Source: a bacterium | GTDB taxonomy: Bacteria > Sysuimicrobiota > Sysuimicrobiia > Sysuimicrobiales > Humicultoraceae | Assembly: GCA_031082185.1 (NCBI GenBank) | Contig: JAVHLI010000002.1 | Coordinates: 1-64,000 of the forward strand | Direction of reading: 5' to 3' | Length of the DNA stretch: 64,000 bases | Made by a program: the position numbers and the translations under genes | Notes under the pieces: model-generated | What the model saw: only the letters and a program-made list of their open reading frames with translations | Told to the model about the DNA's origin: nothing | The model's database searches: none | Shown: piece after piece, positions 34,938-43,494 of the stretch | Layout of the letters: each line of letters starts with the position of its first letter | Numbering within the stretch: position 1 is the first letter of the stretch

Positions 34938-36208
34938 AGCCCCAGCACCTTGGCCAGCGGGTTGGCCCACACGAGAGCCGCGATCCCCACCGCTGCCACA
35001 ATGATCGCCGGCACCAGACACCGGCGCAGGACCCCGAAATACCCGGGCAGTCCCACCACCTGCGCTGCGAAGATCCCGGCCAGCGCGGTGGGCGGCATCA
35101 AGTCGCCGAGACTGGCAAGGAGCGAGAGCGCGGAGCCAACCACGATTCCGTTGCGACCGAGCAGAGCCAGGAAGAACGGTACGCCCAGCACCGACGCCGA
35201 CCCAAACGCCGAGACCGCGCCGAAAGCGGGCATTGTCACTGCGATGGCGCCGAACAGCAGCGCCGAAGGCAGCGCCAGGGCGCCGATCACCACGGCCCCC
35301 CTTGCGCCGGTTAGCGCCATGATCTGAATGAACATGCCGACGCCCATCAGGATGCCCATCACCGGCAGCGCTTCGTGCACCGCCTCCCGCGCCACCCGAA
35401 CCGGCTGCACCGGCAGTCCGGTAACCAAGCCGGTCGCCGCGCCCAGCAGGAAGACGAGCGGAAGCCCCAGGTCAGGGATCACCCGCGTGGCCTTGGGGCC
35501 GATCATGAAGACCCCCACCACCAGCAGCGGCAGGTAGAGACGCGGGCCGAGCCGCGCGTAGTGCGAAGCGGGGAGACGATCGGCGGGAATCCGTCCAGCG
35601 CCTGTCACGTACCGCCGGCCCAGCAGCAACACGAACAGCACCGCCAGCGGCACGGTCAGCACCAACAGCGGAAGCGTGAAGCCGACATACGGCATGTCAA
35701 CCCCACCGCCGATGATCATCGCCGGGATGTTGACCGGCGGCGCCACCATTCCCAGGAGTGCCCCCATGGCAATGATGGCCGCCGTCCGCTCGGAGGGGAT
35801 GCCCATCGCGATCAGCACCGGGGCCGCGATCGCGCCCGTGGTAAACACGCAGGCGCTCGACGATCCGGTCATCATGCCTGGGAACATGATGAACAGCATC
35901 AGCGCGATTAGCAGAAGCGAGGGGCGGCCGCGGAAGGCGTCGAGGATCTGCCGGCCCAGTGTTTCCAGCAGCCCGTTGCGCTGCAGGACCTTCATGAAGA
36001 TCATCGCGGAGGCGATCATGATGGTCACGTCCAGGAAGCCGAAGCTGCCCTCGACAAGGTGCCTGATGGGCACGCCTTCGCCACCCAGGAGCGTCCCGGC
36101 CACCGCCCCAAGGGCCAGCGAAAGACCCACCGGCCACCGGAAGGCAAGGGCCGCCACGGCGAACACTCCCGCCATGGCGGCCAGAATCAGGGTTGGATGG
36201 ACGGCCAT
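34934..36208 (-). CDS. TRAP-type large permease (DctM-like)
   Basis: 424 residues, about 11-12 membrane helices. DctM-like signatures: GMMTGSSSACVFTTGAIAAP in the first half and a second inverted repeat (GSALSLLASLGDLMPPTALAG). TRAP permeases take up organic acids or glutamate-like anions with sodium. No DctP binding protein or full DctQ is next to it. Here it is 17 bases from ggt, so it may import gamma-glutamyl products or glutamate, an inference. Confidence 0.75.
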   Translation of the reverse strand: MAVHPTLILAAMAGVFAVAALAFRWPVGLSLALGAVAGTLLGGEGVPIRHLVEGSFGFLDVTIMIASAMIFMKVLQRNGLLETLGRQILDAFRGRPSLLLIALMLFIMFPGMMTGSSSACVFTTGAIAAPVLIAMGIPSERTAAIIAMGALLGMVAPPVNIPAMIIGGGVDMPYVGFTLPLLVLTVPLAVLFVLLLGRRYVTGAGRIPADRLPASHYARLGPRLYLPLLVVGVFMIGPKATRVIPDLGLPLVFLLGAATGLVTGLPVQPVRVAREAVHEALPVMGILMGVGMFIQIMALTGARGAVVIGALALPSALLFGAIAVTMPAFGAVSAFGSASVLGVPFFLALLGRNGIVVGSALSLLASLGDLMPPTALAGIFAAQVVGLPGYFGVLRRCLVPAIIVAAVGIAALVWANPLAKVLGL

Positions 36209-36225
36209 CCCGCGGCCTTACGCGC

Positions 36226-37929
36226 CTAGAACCAGAACCCCTTGGCGAAGCCGTCGCGGCGTGGGTCCGCGCCGCCGAACAGGACGCCGTTGGGCGCGAC
36301 CACGATCCCCTGCGCGCCACCAAAGTAGAGATCCATGGGACCGCGGAGTTGAAGCGGATGGCCCATGGCCGCCAGCGCCGCGCGCACATCCGGCGGGATG
36401 CGGCCTTCGACGAACACGTCACGCGTCATGGCGTGAATACGTGGCGCTTCGATCGCGCTCTGGATGTCCATCTTGTAGTCCACGATGTTCATGATGATCA
36501 GCGCCAGGGCAGAGATGATGCGCGTGGCCCCGGGCGAGCCCACCGTCATGAACGGCCGTCCTTCCCGCAGCACCAGGGTGGGCGCCATGCTGGAGAGCGG
36601 CCGCTTCCCCGGCTGCACCGAGTTGGCGGAGCCAGGGGTGGGCACGAAGTCGTCCATCTCGTTGTTCAGGAGAATCCCGGTGCCGGGCACCATCACGCCG
36701 GAGCCGAAGAAGTAGTTGATGGTCTGCGTGAGCGCAACCATGTTGCCCTCGCGGTCCACCACCGAGATGTGCGAGGTGTTGGCCGACTTGCCGAAAGGCT
36801 CGGGGTTGCCCGGCGCCACGCTGGGCGAGGCCCGATTCAGGTCTATGGTCCTGCGCAGCACCGCGGCATAGTCCTTCGAGATCAGACCGGCGACCGGAAC
36901 CGGGACGAAGTCCGGGTCGGCCATGTAGCGCCCACGGTCGGCGAACGAGCGCTTCAGCGCCTCGATCGTCACGTGCAGGGCGGCCGGGGTCTGAAAACCG
37001 AGCCCGGCCATGTCATAGCCCTCGAGGATGTTGAGCGCCTGGATGACGTGCGTGCCACCCGAGCTGGGCGGTGGGCTGGAGATGATCTCGAACCCACGGT
37101 AGGTCGAGCGCACCGGGACCCGCATCTTCGGGCGGTAGCCGGCTAGGTCGGCCTTCGTGATGATGCCTCCGCCTCGCTTCATCTCGGCCACGATCGCGTC
37201 GGCGATCTCCCCCTCGTAGAATACGGAAGGTCCCGCAGAGGCGATCAGTCGGTAGGTGGCCGCCAGGTCGCGCAGCACGAGGCGGCTGCCCGGGTCGTAG
37301 GGCAGGCCTCCCTTTGTGTAGATCGCCGCGGCCGCGGGGAACCGATTGAGCTTCTCGAGGTTGTCCTGCATCATCCCGCTCAGCGTCTTCGTGACGGTGT
37401 AGCCGCGTTCCGCGAGAAATATGGACGGCGTCATCACCTGCTTGAGCGTCATCGTGCCGTAACGCGTGAGCGCCATGTGCAGGCCTGCCAGCGTGCCGGG
37501 AACGCCCACGGCCAGGTGGCCGACCGTGGTGGAGCCGGGCCGTACTCGCCCCTCGGAGTCGAGGTACATGTCCGGCCTGGCGGCACCGGGCGCCACCTCA
37601 CGGTAGTCTATGTAGACCGTCTCGCCTGTGCGGGCAAAACGGATGAGAATGAACCCTCCGCCACCCAGCCCCGAGGCATTCGGCTCGGCCACGCCGAGCG
37701 CGAACGCGGCGGCCACCGCGGCATCCACCGCGTTGCCGCCCTGCTGGAGAATATCAAGGCCGATCTCGGTGGCGAGCGGCGTGGCCGTGGCCACCATACC
37801 GGCACGGCCGGTTGCGATCGGGTTGATCGACTGCGCGACCAGAGGAGACGGCACGGCGAGCACCCCCGCAATAACCAGTATTACCGCCACGGCGAGGACG
37901 CCGCGCAGGCACCGCAGATGCGTTCTCAT
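36226..37929 (-). CDS. ggt: Gamma-glutamyltransferase (glutathione hydrolase type)
   Basis: 567 residues from ATG 37929 (a TTG immediately ahead is an alternative), with AGGAGG upstream. Signal peptide, then a GGT fold. The catalytic Thr of the small subunit is in ANTSHISVVDREGN, preceded by the autoprocessing site. Substrate-binding LLNNEMDDF and SSMAPT are present. It hydrolyses or transfers gamma-glutamyl groups outside the membrane. In Bacillus a GGT releases glutamate from poly-gamma-glutamate, which fits this location in the pgs locus. Confidence 0.92.
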   Translation of the reverse strand: MRTHLRCLRGVLAVAVILVIAGVLAVPSPLVAQSINPIATGRAGMVATATPLATEIGLDILQQGGNAVDAAVAAAFALGVAEPNASGLGGGGFILIRFARTGETVYIDYREVAPGAARPDMYLDSEGRVRPGSTTVGHLAVGVPGTLAGLHMALTRYGTMTLKQVMTPSIFLAERGYTVTKTLSGMMQDNLEKLNRFPAAAAIYTKGGLPYDPGSRLVLRDLAATYRLIASAGPSVFYEGEIADAIVAEMKRGGGIITKADLAGYRPKMRVPVRSTYRGFEIISSPPPSSGGTHVIQALNILEGYDMAGLGFQTPAALHVTIEALKRSFADRGRYMADPDFVPVPVAGLISKDYAAVLRRTIDLNRASPSVAPGNPEPFGKSANTSHISVVDREGNMVALTQTINYFFGSGVMVPGTGILLNNEMDDFVPTPGSANSVQPGKRPLSSMAPTLVLREGRPFMTVGSPGATRIISALALIIMNIVDYKMDIQSAIEAPRIHAMTRDVFVEGRIPPDVRAALAAMGHPLQLRGPMDLYFGGAQGIVVAPNGVLFGGADPRRDGFAKGFWF

Positions 37930-37997
37930 CAACCGTTCACCTCCTGTCGGATTCCCACTCGCCTGTCGTCTACCTGAAGATGCCTACCTGACCACGC

Positions 37998-38576
37998 CTA
38001 CCTGACGCGGAAGATCCTGCGGAGCACCGGCTCCAGGTCTGAGAGGCGATCGACGCTCTCCAGTGTGACGCGATGCTGGGAGGTCAGCCGCGTGAACAGC
38101 TCATCGGCGTTGCCGTCGGATGCCACGATCACATGCCCACTCCTGGGCACCACCGCCGCTATGAAGCGGTCGGACAGCTCTCCCCGGCGGGCGCTCCCTC
38201 CGACGTGCATCGTAAGAACCTTCACGCCGGCCTCCTGCGCCCGCGCCAGCAGCGCCCCCACGCGCGCCAGCTCCTGGTCGGCATCAATCCCGGCCGCTCC
38301 CAGGCCCTTCGTGCTTCCGCCGACCGCGATCACCAAGGTCTTGACGCCGCGCATGTCCTCGACGCGGGCCAGTGGCTTCGTGGTCACATCCGACAGACGC
38401 AGTCTCTCAAGCAGGATCTTCACTATCTGCAGATCGGCGCTCTGCCCGCCCGAGGTCAGCAACACCGGGGGGTCGGCAGTGAATGCCGGCCCGCCGATTG
38501 CCACCGCTGTCACGGTCAGCATCATCGCCGCGGCCATCAGCCCTACCGTAACGGGCAGCGCCCTGCAACAGGCCAT
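37998..38576 (-). CDS. Secreted protein of the pgs locus (DUF6305-like)
   Basis: 192 residues from ATG 38576 behind GGGAGGTGG; frame extension to 38639 unsupported. Signal/anchor segment (VTVGLMAAAMMLTVTAVAIG), then a Rossmann-like alpha/beta region (PVLLTSGGQSAD, TLVIAVGGSTKGLGAAGID, KVLTMHVGGSARRGELSDRF, GHVIVASDG). I believe this is DUF6305, a family I associate with pgs genes, but I cannot confirm it here. Function unknown, possibly binding of a glutamyl polymer or cap. Confidence 0.65.
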   Translation of the reverse strand: MACCRALPVTVGLMAAAMMLTVTAVAIGGPAFTADPPVLLTSGGQSADLQIVKILLERLRLSDVTTKPLARVEDMRGVKTLVIAVGGSTKGLGAAGIDADQELARVGALLARAQEAGVKVLTMHVGGSARRGELSDRFIAAVVPRSGHVIVASDGNADELFTRLTSQHRVTLESVDRLSDLEPVLRRIFRVR

Positions 38577-38631
38577 CTCTTCCACCTCCCGGGTTGCCTC
38601 CAGTGTAGTCGGTAACCGTCCCCCACGACCA

Positions 38632-39711
38632 TCAGGCAATTGCCCTATTACTGGGAGGACCTCCCGCGCGGCCGCGGTGGACGAGCACCAGCAGGCCCCC
38701 CAGGAGCACTAGGAGCAGCGCTCCCGATCTCCCGCGGGATGGCCGTTGGAATGGCGCTCCCTGACCTGGTTCCGGCAGCGGCACCGGGTCAACAGGCAGG
38801 CCGAATGCCGCCGCGATACCTTCGACATGCAGCAGGTGCAGGACAGGGACCCCCCGCGCGCTCATTCGCCACATCACGCCTGGTTCGCCCCTGCAGGGTG
38901 GTAGGGTGCGGTGCACGCCGGGGCGCAGGTTGAGAACTCCCAGGCATGTCCCCATGTTCGCAGCGGCCCCTCCGATGTTGACGAAGGCAGCGATAGGGCC
39001 GCCGGATGCGGCGGCGTACGCGGCCATCCGCGCCGCAACCCGGTCGCTCAGCGTCTCGCCGGACAGCAGCGGCACGCCCGAGCGCTCGACGGCCGCGAGC
39101 AGTTGCCCGCGCGCGGGTTCCTGGAGGCCGGCGCCGTCGTCATCCTCGCCTCCCGGGGATGCGCCCACCGAGCGCGTGGCCAGACCTGCGCGCACCAGCT
39201 CTGCCTCCATGTCGAGCCACGTGAACCCGGGCTCGTTGGCCCCCCAACTGGAGGCTCCCACCGAAGTGATCGTGATGGGCCGGCCGCCCAGGGCCCGCAC
39301 CGCGGCGAGAGTACCGAGTGCAAGCCCAGGGAAAGAGCCCGAGGCGCCCACAGCGACCGCGCCGCCCTCGCGCACTCCGGCCTCGTGCAGCCAGCGAACC
39401 AGCCCGGCAGCCAGGTTGGGATTGGTGCCGGTCCGCTTGGACGTCAGCGAGCCCAACGTTGTGGTTGTGGCGGTCCACTCGACGCCGATCAGCCCTGTGC
39501 GGTTGGGATCTGTCCTGGGGTCAACAGCCAGGCCGCGGGCAAGCCGCGCCCGGCGTATCACCGCGGTTCCCTCGGCCATGAGCCTGGCGGCTTCGTGCGT
39601 CGTGGTGCCTGACGGGTCAGGTGCCGGAGCAGTCGCCAGGCTCGCACCGCCTGTGGCCAGCGCGAGGCCCAACATCGCGGCCAGCACCGCCGGAGGATGG
39701 CGTCTCACCAT
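38632..39711 (-). CDS. Poly-gamma-glutamate system protein (PgsW-like)
   Basis: 359 residues from ATG 39711, overlapping the PgsC stop by one base (TGATG). Signal segment at the start; a long extracytoplasmic domain with VEWTATTTTLGSLTSKRTGTNP, GASGSFPGLALGTLAAV, VNIGGAAANMGTC, and a C-terminal hydrophobic anchor (LLLVLLGGLLVLVHRG). This matches the poly-gamma-glutamate system protein (TIGR04332-like). It partners PgsB and PgsC at the membrane. Role within the synthase is unclear. Confidence 0.85.
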   Translation of the reverse strand: MVRRHPPAVLAAMLGLALATGGASLATAPAPDPSGTTTHEAARLMAEGTAVIRRARLARGLAVDPRTDPNRTGLIGVEWTATTTTLGSLTSKRTGTNPNLAAGLVRWLHEAGVREGGAVAVGASGSFPGLALGTLAAVRALGGRPITITSVGASSWGANEPGFTWLDMEAELVRAGLATRSVGASPGGEDDDGAGLQEPARGQLLAAVERSGVPLLSGETLSDRVAARMAAYAAASGGPIAAFVNIGGAAANMGTCLGVLNLRPGVHRTLPPCRGEPGVMWRMSARGVPVLHLLHVEGIAAAFGLPVDPVPLPEPGQGAPFQRPSRGRSGALLLVLLGGLLVLVHRGRAGGPPSNRAIA

Positions 39712-40142
39712 CAAACCCCCAGTACCCGCACCGCGAGCGCCGCAGCCACAGTTGCCACGGTCAGCATGGCAACGGTCGCCAGGACCCCCTGCCGCTCGAA
39801 CTCGTTCGCGATGAGGCCAGGAAGCACGTAGCCGATCGTGCCCACCGGCACGGCCAGCGTCGCCGCGGCGGCAGGAGCAGCCGCCTGGAGCGCCCACTTG
39901 GCCGCCACGCCCAGCAGCACCATCGCGACGAACCGCCGCCGGCCGTAGAGGATCAGGTGACCGGCCAGCCCCCGGTAGGCGGCGAACGCCACGCCTGCCG
40001 CCACGAGCGTTCCGACCATGCGCCACGGCTGGTCGAGCAGAAGGGCCAGGTACGCGGGCGTAATCAGCCCGCCGGCAGAGAGCCCTACCAGCTCCGAAAG
40101 GACAAGCGATACGACCAGTCCGACGCCCAGCGCCTCAACCAT
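39711..40142 (-). CDS. pgsC: Poly-gamma-glutamate biosynthesis membrane protein PgsC/CapC
   Basis: 143 residues, about five hydrophobic helices, with the CapC-like GLSAGGLITPAYLALL, GRRRFVAMVLLG and TIGYVLPGLIANEFERQG. Forms the transmembrane part of the synthase with PgsB. Starts inside the end of pgsB (8-base overlap) and couples to PgsW. Confidence 0.9.
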   Translation of the reverse strand: MVEALGVGLVVSLVLSELVGLSAGGLITPAYLALLLDQPWRMVGTLVAAGVAFAAYRGLAGHLILYGRRRFVAMVLLGVAAKWALQAAAPAAAATLAVPVGTIGYVLPGLIANEFERQGVLATVAMLTVATVAAALAVRVLGV

Positions 40143-41301
40143 CTGTCACCACCTCGCCCACTTCAGCCCAGTGCGATAGCAGCGCAGCTCCAGTACCGGC
40201 GACATTGCCCATGCCCACCACCAGGAGGGCTCCTGAGGTGCCATCCGAGGCCGCCCGCGTGACGGTGGCCGGTGAGGATCCAGCGTGGACGTGTATGCGC
40301 CCGCGCCCCCACCCACGACGCTCCAGGAACCGCGCGGCCGCCATGGCGTGCGGACCGGTGATGACCAGGCGGTCAACCTGGAACTCCCCCGAGAGCAGCG
40401 TCCGGCACCACTGCAGTGTGCGCTCGCCCCGGTCGGCCCTGGTGTTCAGGATGCCTGCCACAGGCACGGCGGCCAGGCCGAACTGCCCGCGCACGCGGGC
40501 GACCAGACGGCCCGTGGAAATAGGATCGTTGGCTCCGAACGCACCTACCAGCCAGAGGTGGGAACTGCGCCAGACGCGCAGCGCCCCGGGATCAGGCCGC
40601 ACGCTGCCCATCCCGGCCAGCGCGGTCAAGCGGTCAACGCCCACAATCCGGCAGACCTCCAGGGCGATCGCCACGTTCTCGGGCCACTCAAGGTAGGCGG
40701 CCGGCAGCGGGAGACCGGGATCCGGCACCACCGGGCAAACCAGGGTTCCGCGCTCCGCCGCGCACGCCCCCCATGCAGGCGGCACGGAAGGTCCCGGCGT
40801 AACCAGCACTCCACCCGCTGGGATAGTCCCCGCAAGCGCCTCCGTGATCTCGTGCAACGATTCACCCATCACGCCTAGGTGATCCTTACCGGCGCCGGTG
40901 AGTACGCCAATCGTTGAGCGCATCAACCGCTGCTCGGCAACGCGCTGCAGTTCGGGCCGCACAGCCATGCACTCCACGACCAGCGCGTCTGCGCGCGCGC
41001 GTGCCGCAAGCGCGGCCACATGCTGGTACTCGCGTAGCGAAGGCCGCCGGCCTCCGCGGAGGTCAACCTCACCACCGTCGGGCAGTAGGACCCGGGGAGC
41101 GGAACCCGTAGTCTTGCCCACAACGCGAAGCCCGCAGACCCGCAGTCCCGCAACGACAAGGCGCACGACACTCGACTTGCCGCGCGTGCCGTTGACGTGG
41201 ATGCGGTGGGGTATGCTCTCTAGATGGCGCCGGTGGCGCCTGGCCTCAACCACGGCGGCGCCCAGCGCCGCGAGCGCGGGCACCACGCCCAGGAGTTCCA
41301 T
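40135..41301 (-). CDS. pgsB: Poly-gamma-glutamate synthase PgsB/CapB
   Basis: 388 residues from ATG 41301; a frame open to 41544 contains no homologous sequence. Mur-ligase-like ATPase: P-loop HVNGTRGKSS at residues 35-44, LVVECMAVRPE, GVLTGAGKDHLGVMGES and the C-terminal ligase lobe (GAFGANDP). It makes gamma-linked glutamate chains from glutamate and ATP. First of an eight-gene row reaching 33667. Confidence 0.92.
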   Translation of the reverse strand: MELLGVVPALAALGAAVVEARRHRRHLESIPHRIHVNGTRGKSSVVRLVVAGLRVCGLRVVGKTTGSAPRVLLPDGGEVDLRGGRRPSLREYQHVAALAARARADALVVECMAVRPELQRVAEQRLMRSTIGVLTGAGKDHLGVMGESLHEITEALAGTIPAGGVLVTPGPSVPPAWGACAAERGTLVCPVVPDPGLPLPAAYLEWPENVAIALEVCRIVGVDRLTALAGMGSVRPDPGALRVWRSSHLWLVGAFGANDPISTGRLVARVRGQFGLAAVPVAGILNTRADRGERTLQWCRTLLSGEFQVDRLVITGPHAMAAARFLERRGWGRGRIHVHAGSSPATVTRAASDGTSGALLVVGMGNVAGTGAALLSHWAEVGEVVTDG

Positions 41302-41346
41302 GAGACATGGATTCCGGTGGGCGGAGCCCTCTTCCTCCACCCGGCA

Positions 41347-41378
41347 CTGTGGCGCTGTACTCCCCTGTGGCGCTACAG
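41347..41378. promoter_or_regulatory. Spaced repeat ahead of pgsB and the dehydrogenase
   Basis: CTGTGGCGCT occurs at 41347-41356 and again at 41365-41374 (18-base period). The second copy is a near-palindrome (TGTGGCGCTACA). It lies in the 109-base divergent gap between pgsB and the dehydrogenase gene and could be a regulator site. Confidence 0.3.
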
Positions 41379-41410
41379 TAATCGAGGATCTCATAAGGAG
41401 TTGATGCGCG

Positions 41411-42262
41411 ATGCTTCCCACCATCTCGATCCTGGGCCTGGGCCTTATGGGCCGGCCGATGGCCCGGCGGCTGATCGCGAAGGGGTTCGATGTGCGCGGC
41501 TGGAATCGGTCGCGCCTTCCCGAGGACCTGACCGCGGGCATCACTCAATGTCCGGACCTCCAGGATGCGGCAGCGGCAGAAGTCTTGCTCTTCATGCTGG
41601 AGGACTCAAGCGCGACTGACGCGGTGCTCGATCGGCTCGAGCCCTACCTGCGCCCTCCGCATCTCGTGCTCGACATGGGCTCTTCCGATCCGGCCCGGTC
41701 CAGGGCGCACGCGGCCAAACTGGCGGCGCGCGGCATCGGCTGGGTGGATGCGCCGGTCTCCGGCGGGCCGGAGGGTGCTGCTAATGGCATCCTGTCCGTC
41801 ATGGTCGGAGGGACGGAGGCGGATGTGAGCCGTGCCCGGCCACTGCTCGAAGCGGTCGGCGGAAACATCGTCCACGTCGGCCCGCCCGGAGCAGGCCATA
41901 CGACCAAGGTAATCAACCAGATCATCGTGGGACTTGCCATCGAGGCCGTGGCAGAAGCACTGACGCTGGCCGAGAAGTGCGGTCTCGACCCCTGCGCCGT
42001 GCAGCAGGCCCTGCGCGGCGGGTACGCGGACTCCAGGGTGCTCCAGATCCACGGCACGCGGATGGTCAACCGCGCCTACACGCCGGGCGGCAAAGCCAGG
42101 ACACATCTCAAAGATCTGCGGCTGGCACAGAGCCTGGCCTCATCTGTGGGCGTGCGGCTGCCTCACCTGGAGAGCGTCGCGACGCTCTTCCAGACCCTCG
42201 TGGACCAGGGCGGCGGCGACCTGGACCACTCCGCGCTGCACAGGCTGCTCTGGACACCCTAG
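41411..42262 (+). CDS. NAD-binding beta-hydroxyacid dehydrogenase (3-HIBADH type)
   Basis: 283 residues. AAGGAG lies 10 bases before the ATG. Rossmann motif LGLGLMGRPMARRL at the start, SGGPEGAANGILSVMVGG, and the catalytic Lys region (TTKVINQIIVG). Family reduces or oxidises small beta-hydroxy acids such as 3-hydroxyisobutyrate or tartronate semialdehyde; exact substrate unknown. Divergent from pgsB. Confidence 0.88.
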   Translation: MLPTISILGLGLMGRPMARRLIAKGFDVRGWNRSRLPEDLTAGITQCPDLQDAAAAEVLLFMLEDSSATDAVLDRLEPYLRPPHLVLDMGSSDPARSRAHAAKLAARGIGWVDAPVSGGPEGAANGILSVMVGGTEADVSRARPLLEAVGGNIVHVGPPGAGHTTKVINQIIVGLAIEAVAEALTLAEKCGLDPCAVQQALRGGYADSRVLQIHGTRMVNRAYTPGGKARTHLKDLRLAQSLASSVGVRLPHLESVATLFQTLVDQGGGDLDHSALHRLLWTP

Positions 42263-42272
42263 ACAGTGGAGG

Positions 42273-42312
42273 CGGGCGCGCTCCCGCGCGTCCAGCTGCC
42301 CTTGCGCGCCCG
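42273..42312. terminator. GC-rich hairpin between convergent genes
   Basis: CGGGCGCGC (42273-42281) pairs with GCGCGCCCG (42304-42312) around a 22-base loop. It lies between the ends of the dehydrogenase and the chromate transporter genes. No T-run follows in either direction, so it may be only a weak terminator. Confidence 0.3.
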
Positions 42313-42316
42313 AAAC

Positions 42317-42901
42317 TCAGAACGCCAAGATTGAGACCACGACGGTCAGCCCGACCAATGGGAGGAGACCCACGCCCTTGCGCAGGGCAACAAACGCACC
42401 GATCGCCAGTACCCAGGTCTTCCAATCCACGAGCGAGGCCTGACCAAACTGAAACAGAACGAAGAGCAGCAGCCCGATGAAACCGCTCAGTACGCCGCGG
42501 ATCATCGTCTGGATCGACTGGAGGCGTTTCCACCGATCGAAGTGTTGGGCGATCCCCACGAGCACCAGGAATGACGGGAGGAAAACCGCTATCGTGGAGG
42601 TCACCGCCCCGGCCAGCCCACCGACCTTGTAACCGATGAAAGTCGCGGTTATCAGGATGGGCCCGGGCGTCACCTGCCCGAGGGCGACGCCGTCAATGAA
42701 CTCGCCGGTGGTCAGCCACCCCAGGCGGTTGACCACATCGTGCTGGATAAGGGGAATCAGCGTGAACCCTCCCCCGAAGGCCAGTACCCCGAGCTTCATG
42801 AGCACCAGGTTCAGATGCCCTAGCATGGGGTTCCAGAGCAGGGGGCCCGCGACAAGGGCGGCCCCCAGCAGGACGGCGATCGTCCATCCTCTGGCCCTCA
42901 T
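42317..42901 (-). CDS. Chromate transporter half protein (ChrA C-type)
   Basis: 194 residues from ATG 42901, overlapping the preceding stop by 4 bases. One CHR domain (GVLAFGGGFTLIPLIQHDVV, GVALGQVTPGPI, TATFIGYKVGGLAG) with five or six membrane helices. Half-size CHR proteins work in pairs, here with the next gene upstream. The family is linked to chromate or other oxyanion efflux. Last gene of the metal operon. Confidence 0.88.
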   Translation of the reverse strand: MRARGWTIAVLLGAALVAGPLLWNPMLGHLNLVLMKLGVLAFGGGFTLIPLIQHDVVNRLGWLTTGEFIDGVALGQVTPGPILITATFIGYKVGGLAGAVTSTIAVFLPSFLVLVGIAQHFDRWKRLQSIQTMIRGVLSGFIGLLLFVLFQFGQASLVDWKTWVLAIGAFVALRKGVGLLPLVGLTVVVSILAF

Positions 42902-43461
42902 GGGGCGCCGGGAGGCCTCTGAACGGGCGCGGCAGGGCGTGGGTACAGTACGAGCGCCAGGACCGCCGCGGCCGCGACAATGATCGGAAAGCCGACCTTC
43001 AGGGTCAGCGCCACCAGTGCCAGGACGGCCAGCAACGCCCCCTGCCACTCGCGCAGCGTGGATTGACCGAGGTTCACCAGGGCGTTGAGGACAATGGCGA
43101 CGACGAGAGCACTCAGTCCCCGGAAGACAGCGCGGACTACCGGCATGGACCCCGAGTGCACGTACAGCGCCGTAAGGGCGACCATCGCAAGGAAGGCGGG
43201 CAACACGAACCCAACCGCGGCCGCCACAGCCCCAGGAACCCCGCCGATCCGGTACCCTGCGTAGGTCGAAAGCTGCACCATTGTGGCGCCCGGGATCACC
43301 TGGCAGAGCGCCAGGCCTTCTGCGAAGTCCTGGTCGGTCAGCCATCGCCGCCTACCGACCAATTCGGCCTTCAGGTGCGCCACGATCGCTGGCCCGCCGA
43401 AGGCGGTAGCCCCGAGGCGGACGAAGGCGGCAAACACACTCCAAGCTGGGACTTCAACCAT
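42898..43461 (-). CDS. Chromate transporter half protein (ChrA N-type)
   Basis: 187 residues from ATG 43461 (a GTG at 43485 is possible). CHR domain with FVRLGATAFGGPAIVAHL, GLALCQVIPGATMVQLSTYAGYRIGG. Together with its neighbour it makes the two-gene form of ChrA. It starts 33 bases downstream of the thioredoxin-VKOR gene. Confidence 0.87.
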   Translation of the reverse strand: MVEVPAWSVFAAFVRLGATAFGGPAIVAHLKAELVGRRRWLTDQDFAEGLALCQVIPGATMVQLSTYAGYRIGGVPGAVAAAVGFVLPAFLAMVALTALYVHSGSMPVVRAVFRGLSALVVAIVLNALVNLGQSTLREWQGALLAVLALVALTLKVGFPIIVAAAAVLALVLYPRPAAPVQRPPGAP

Positions 43462-43494
43462 GCCGCAGCGCCCACACCAATCCACGAAGATCCA

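Noticed and set aside
42273-42312. Strong bidirectional terminator between convergent genes
   Set aside because: A good stem exists but no T-run follows in either direction, so it is listed only as a weak hairpin.
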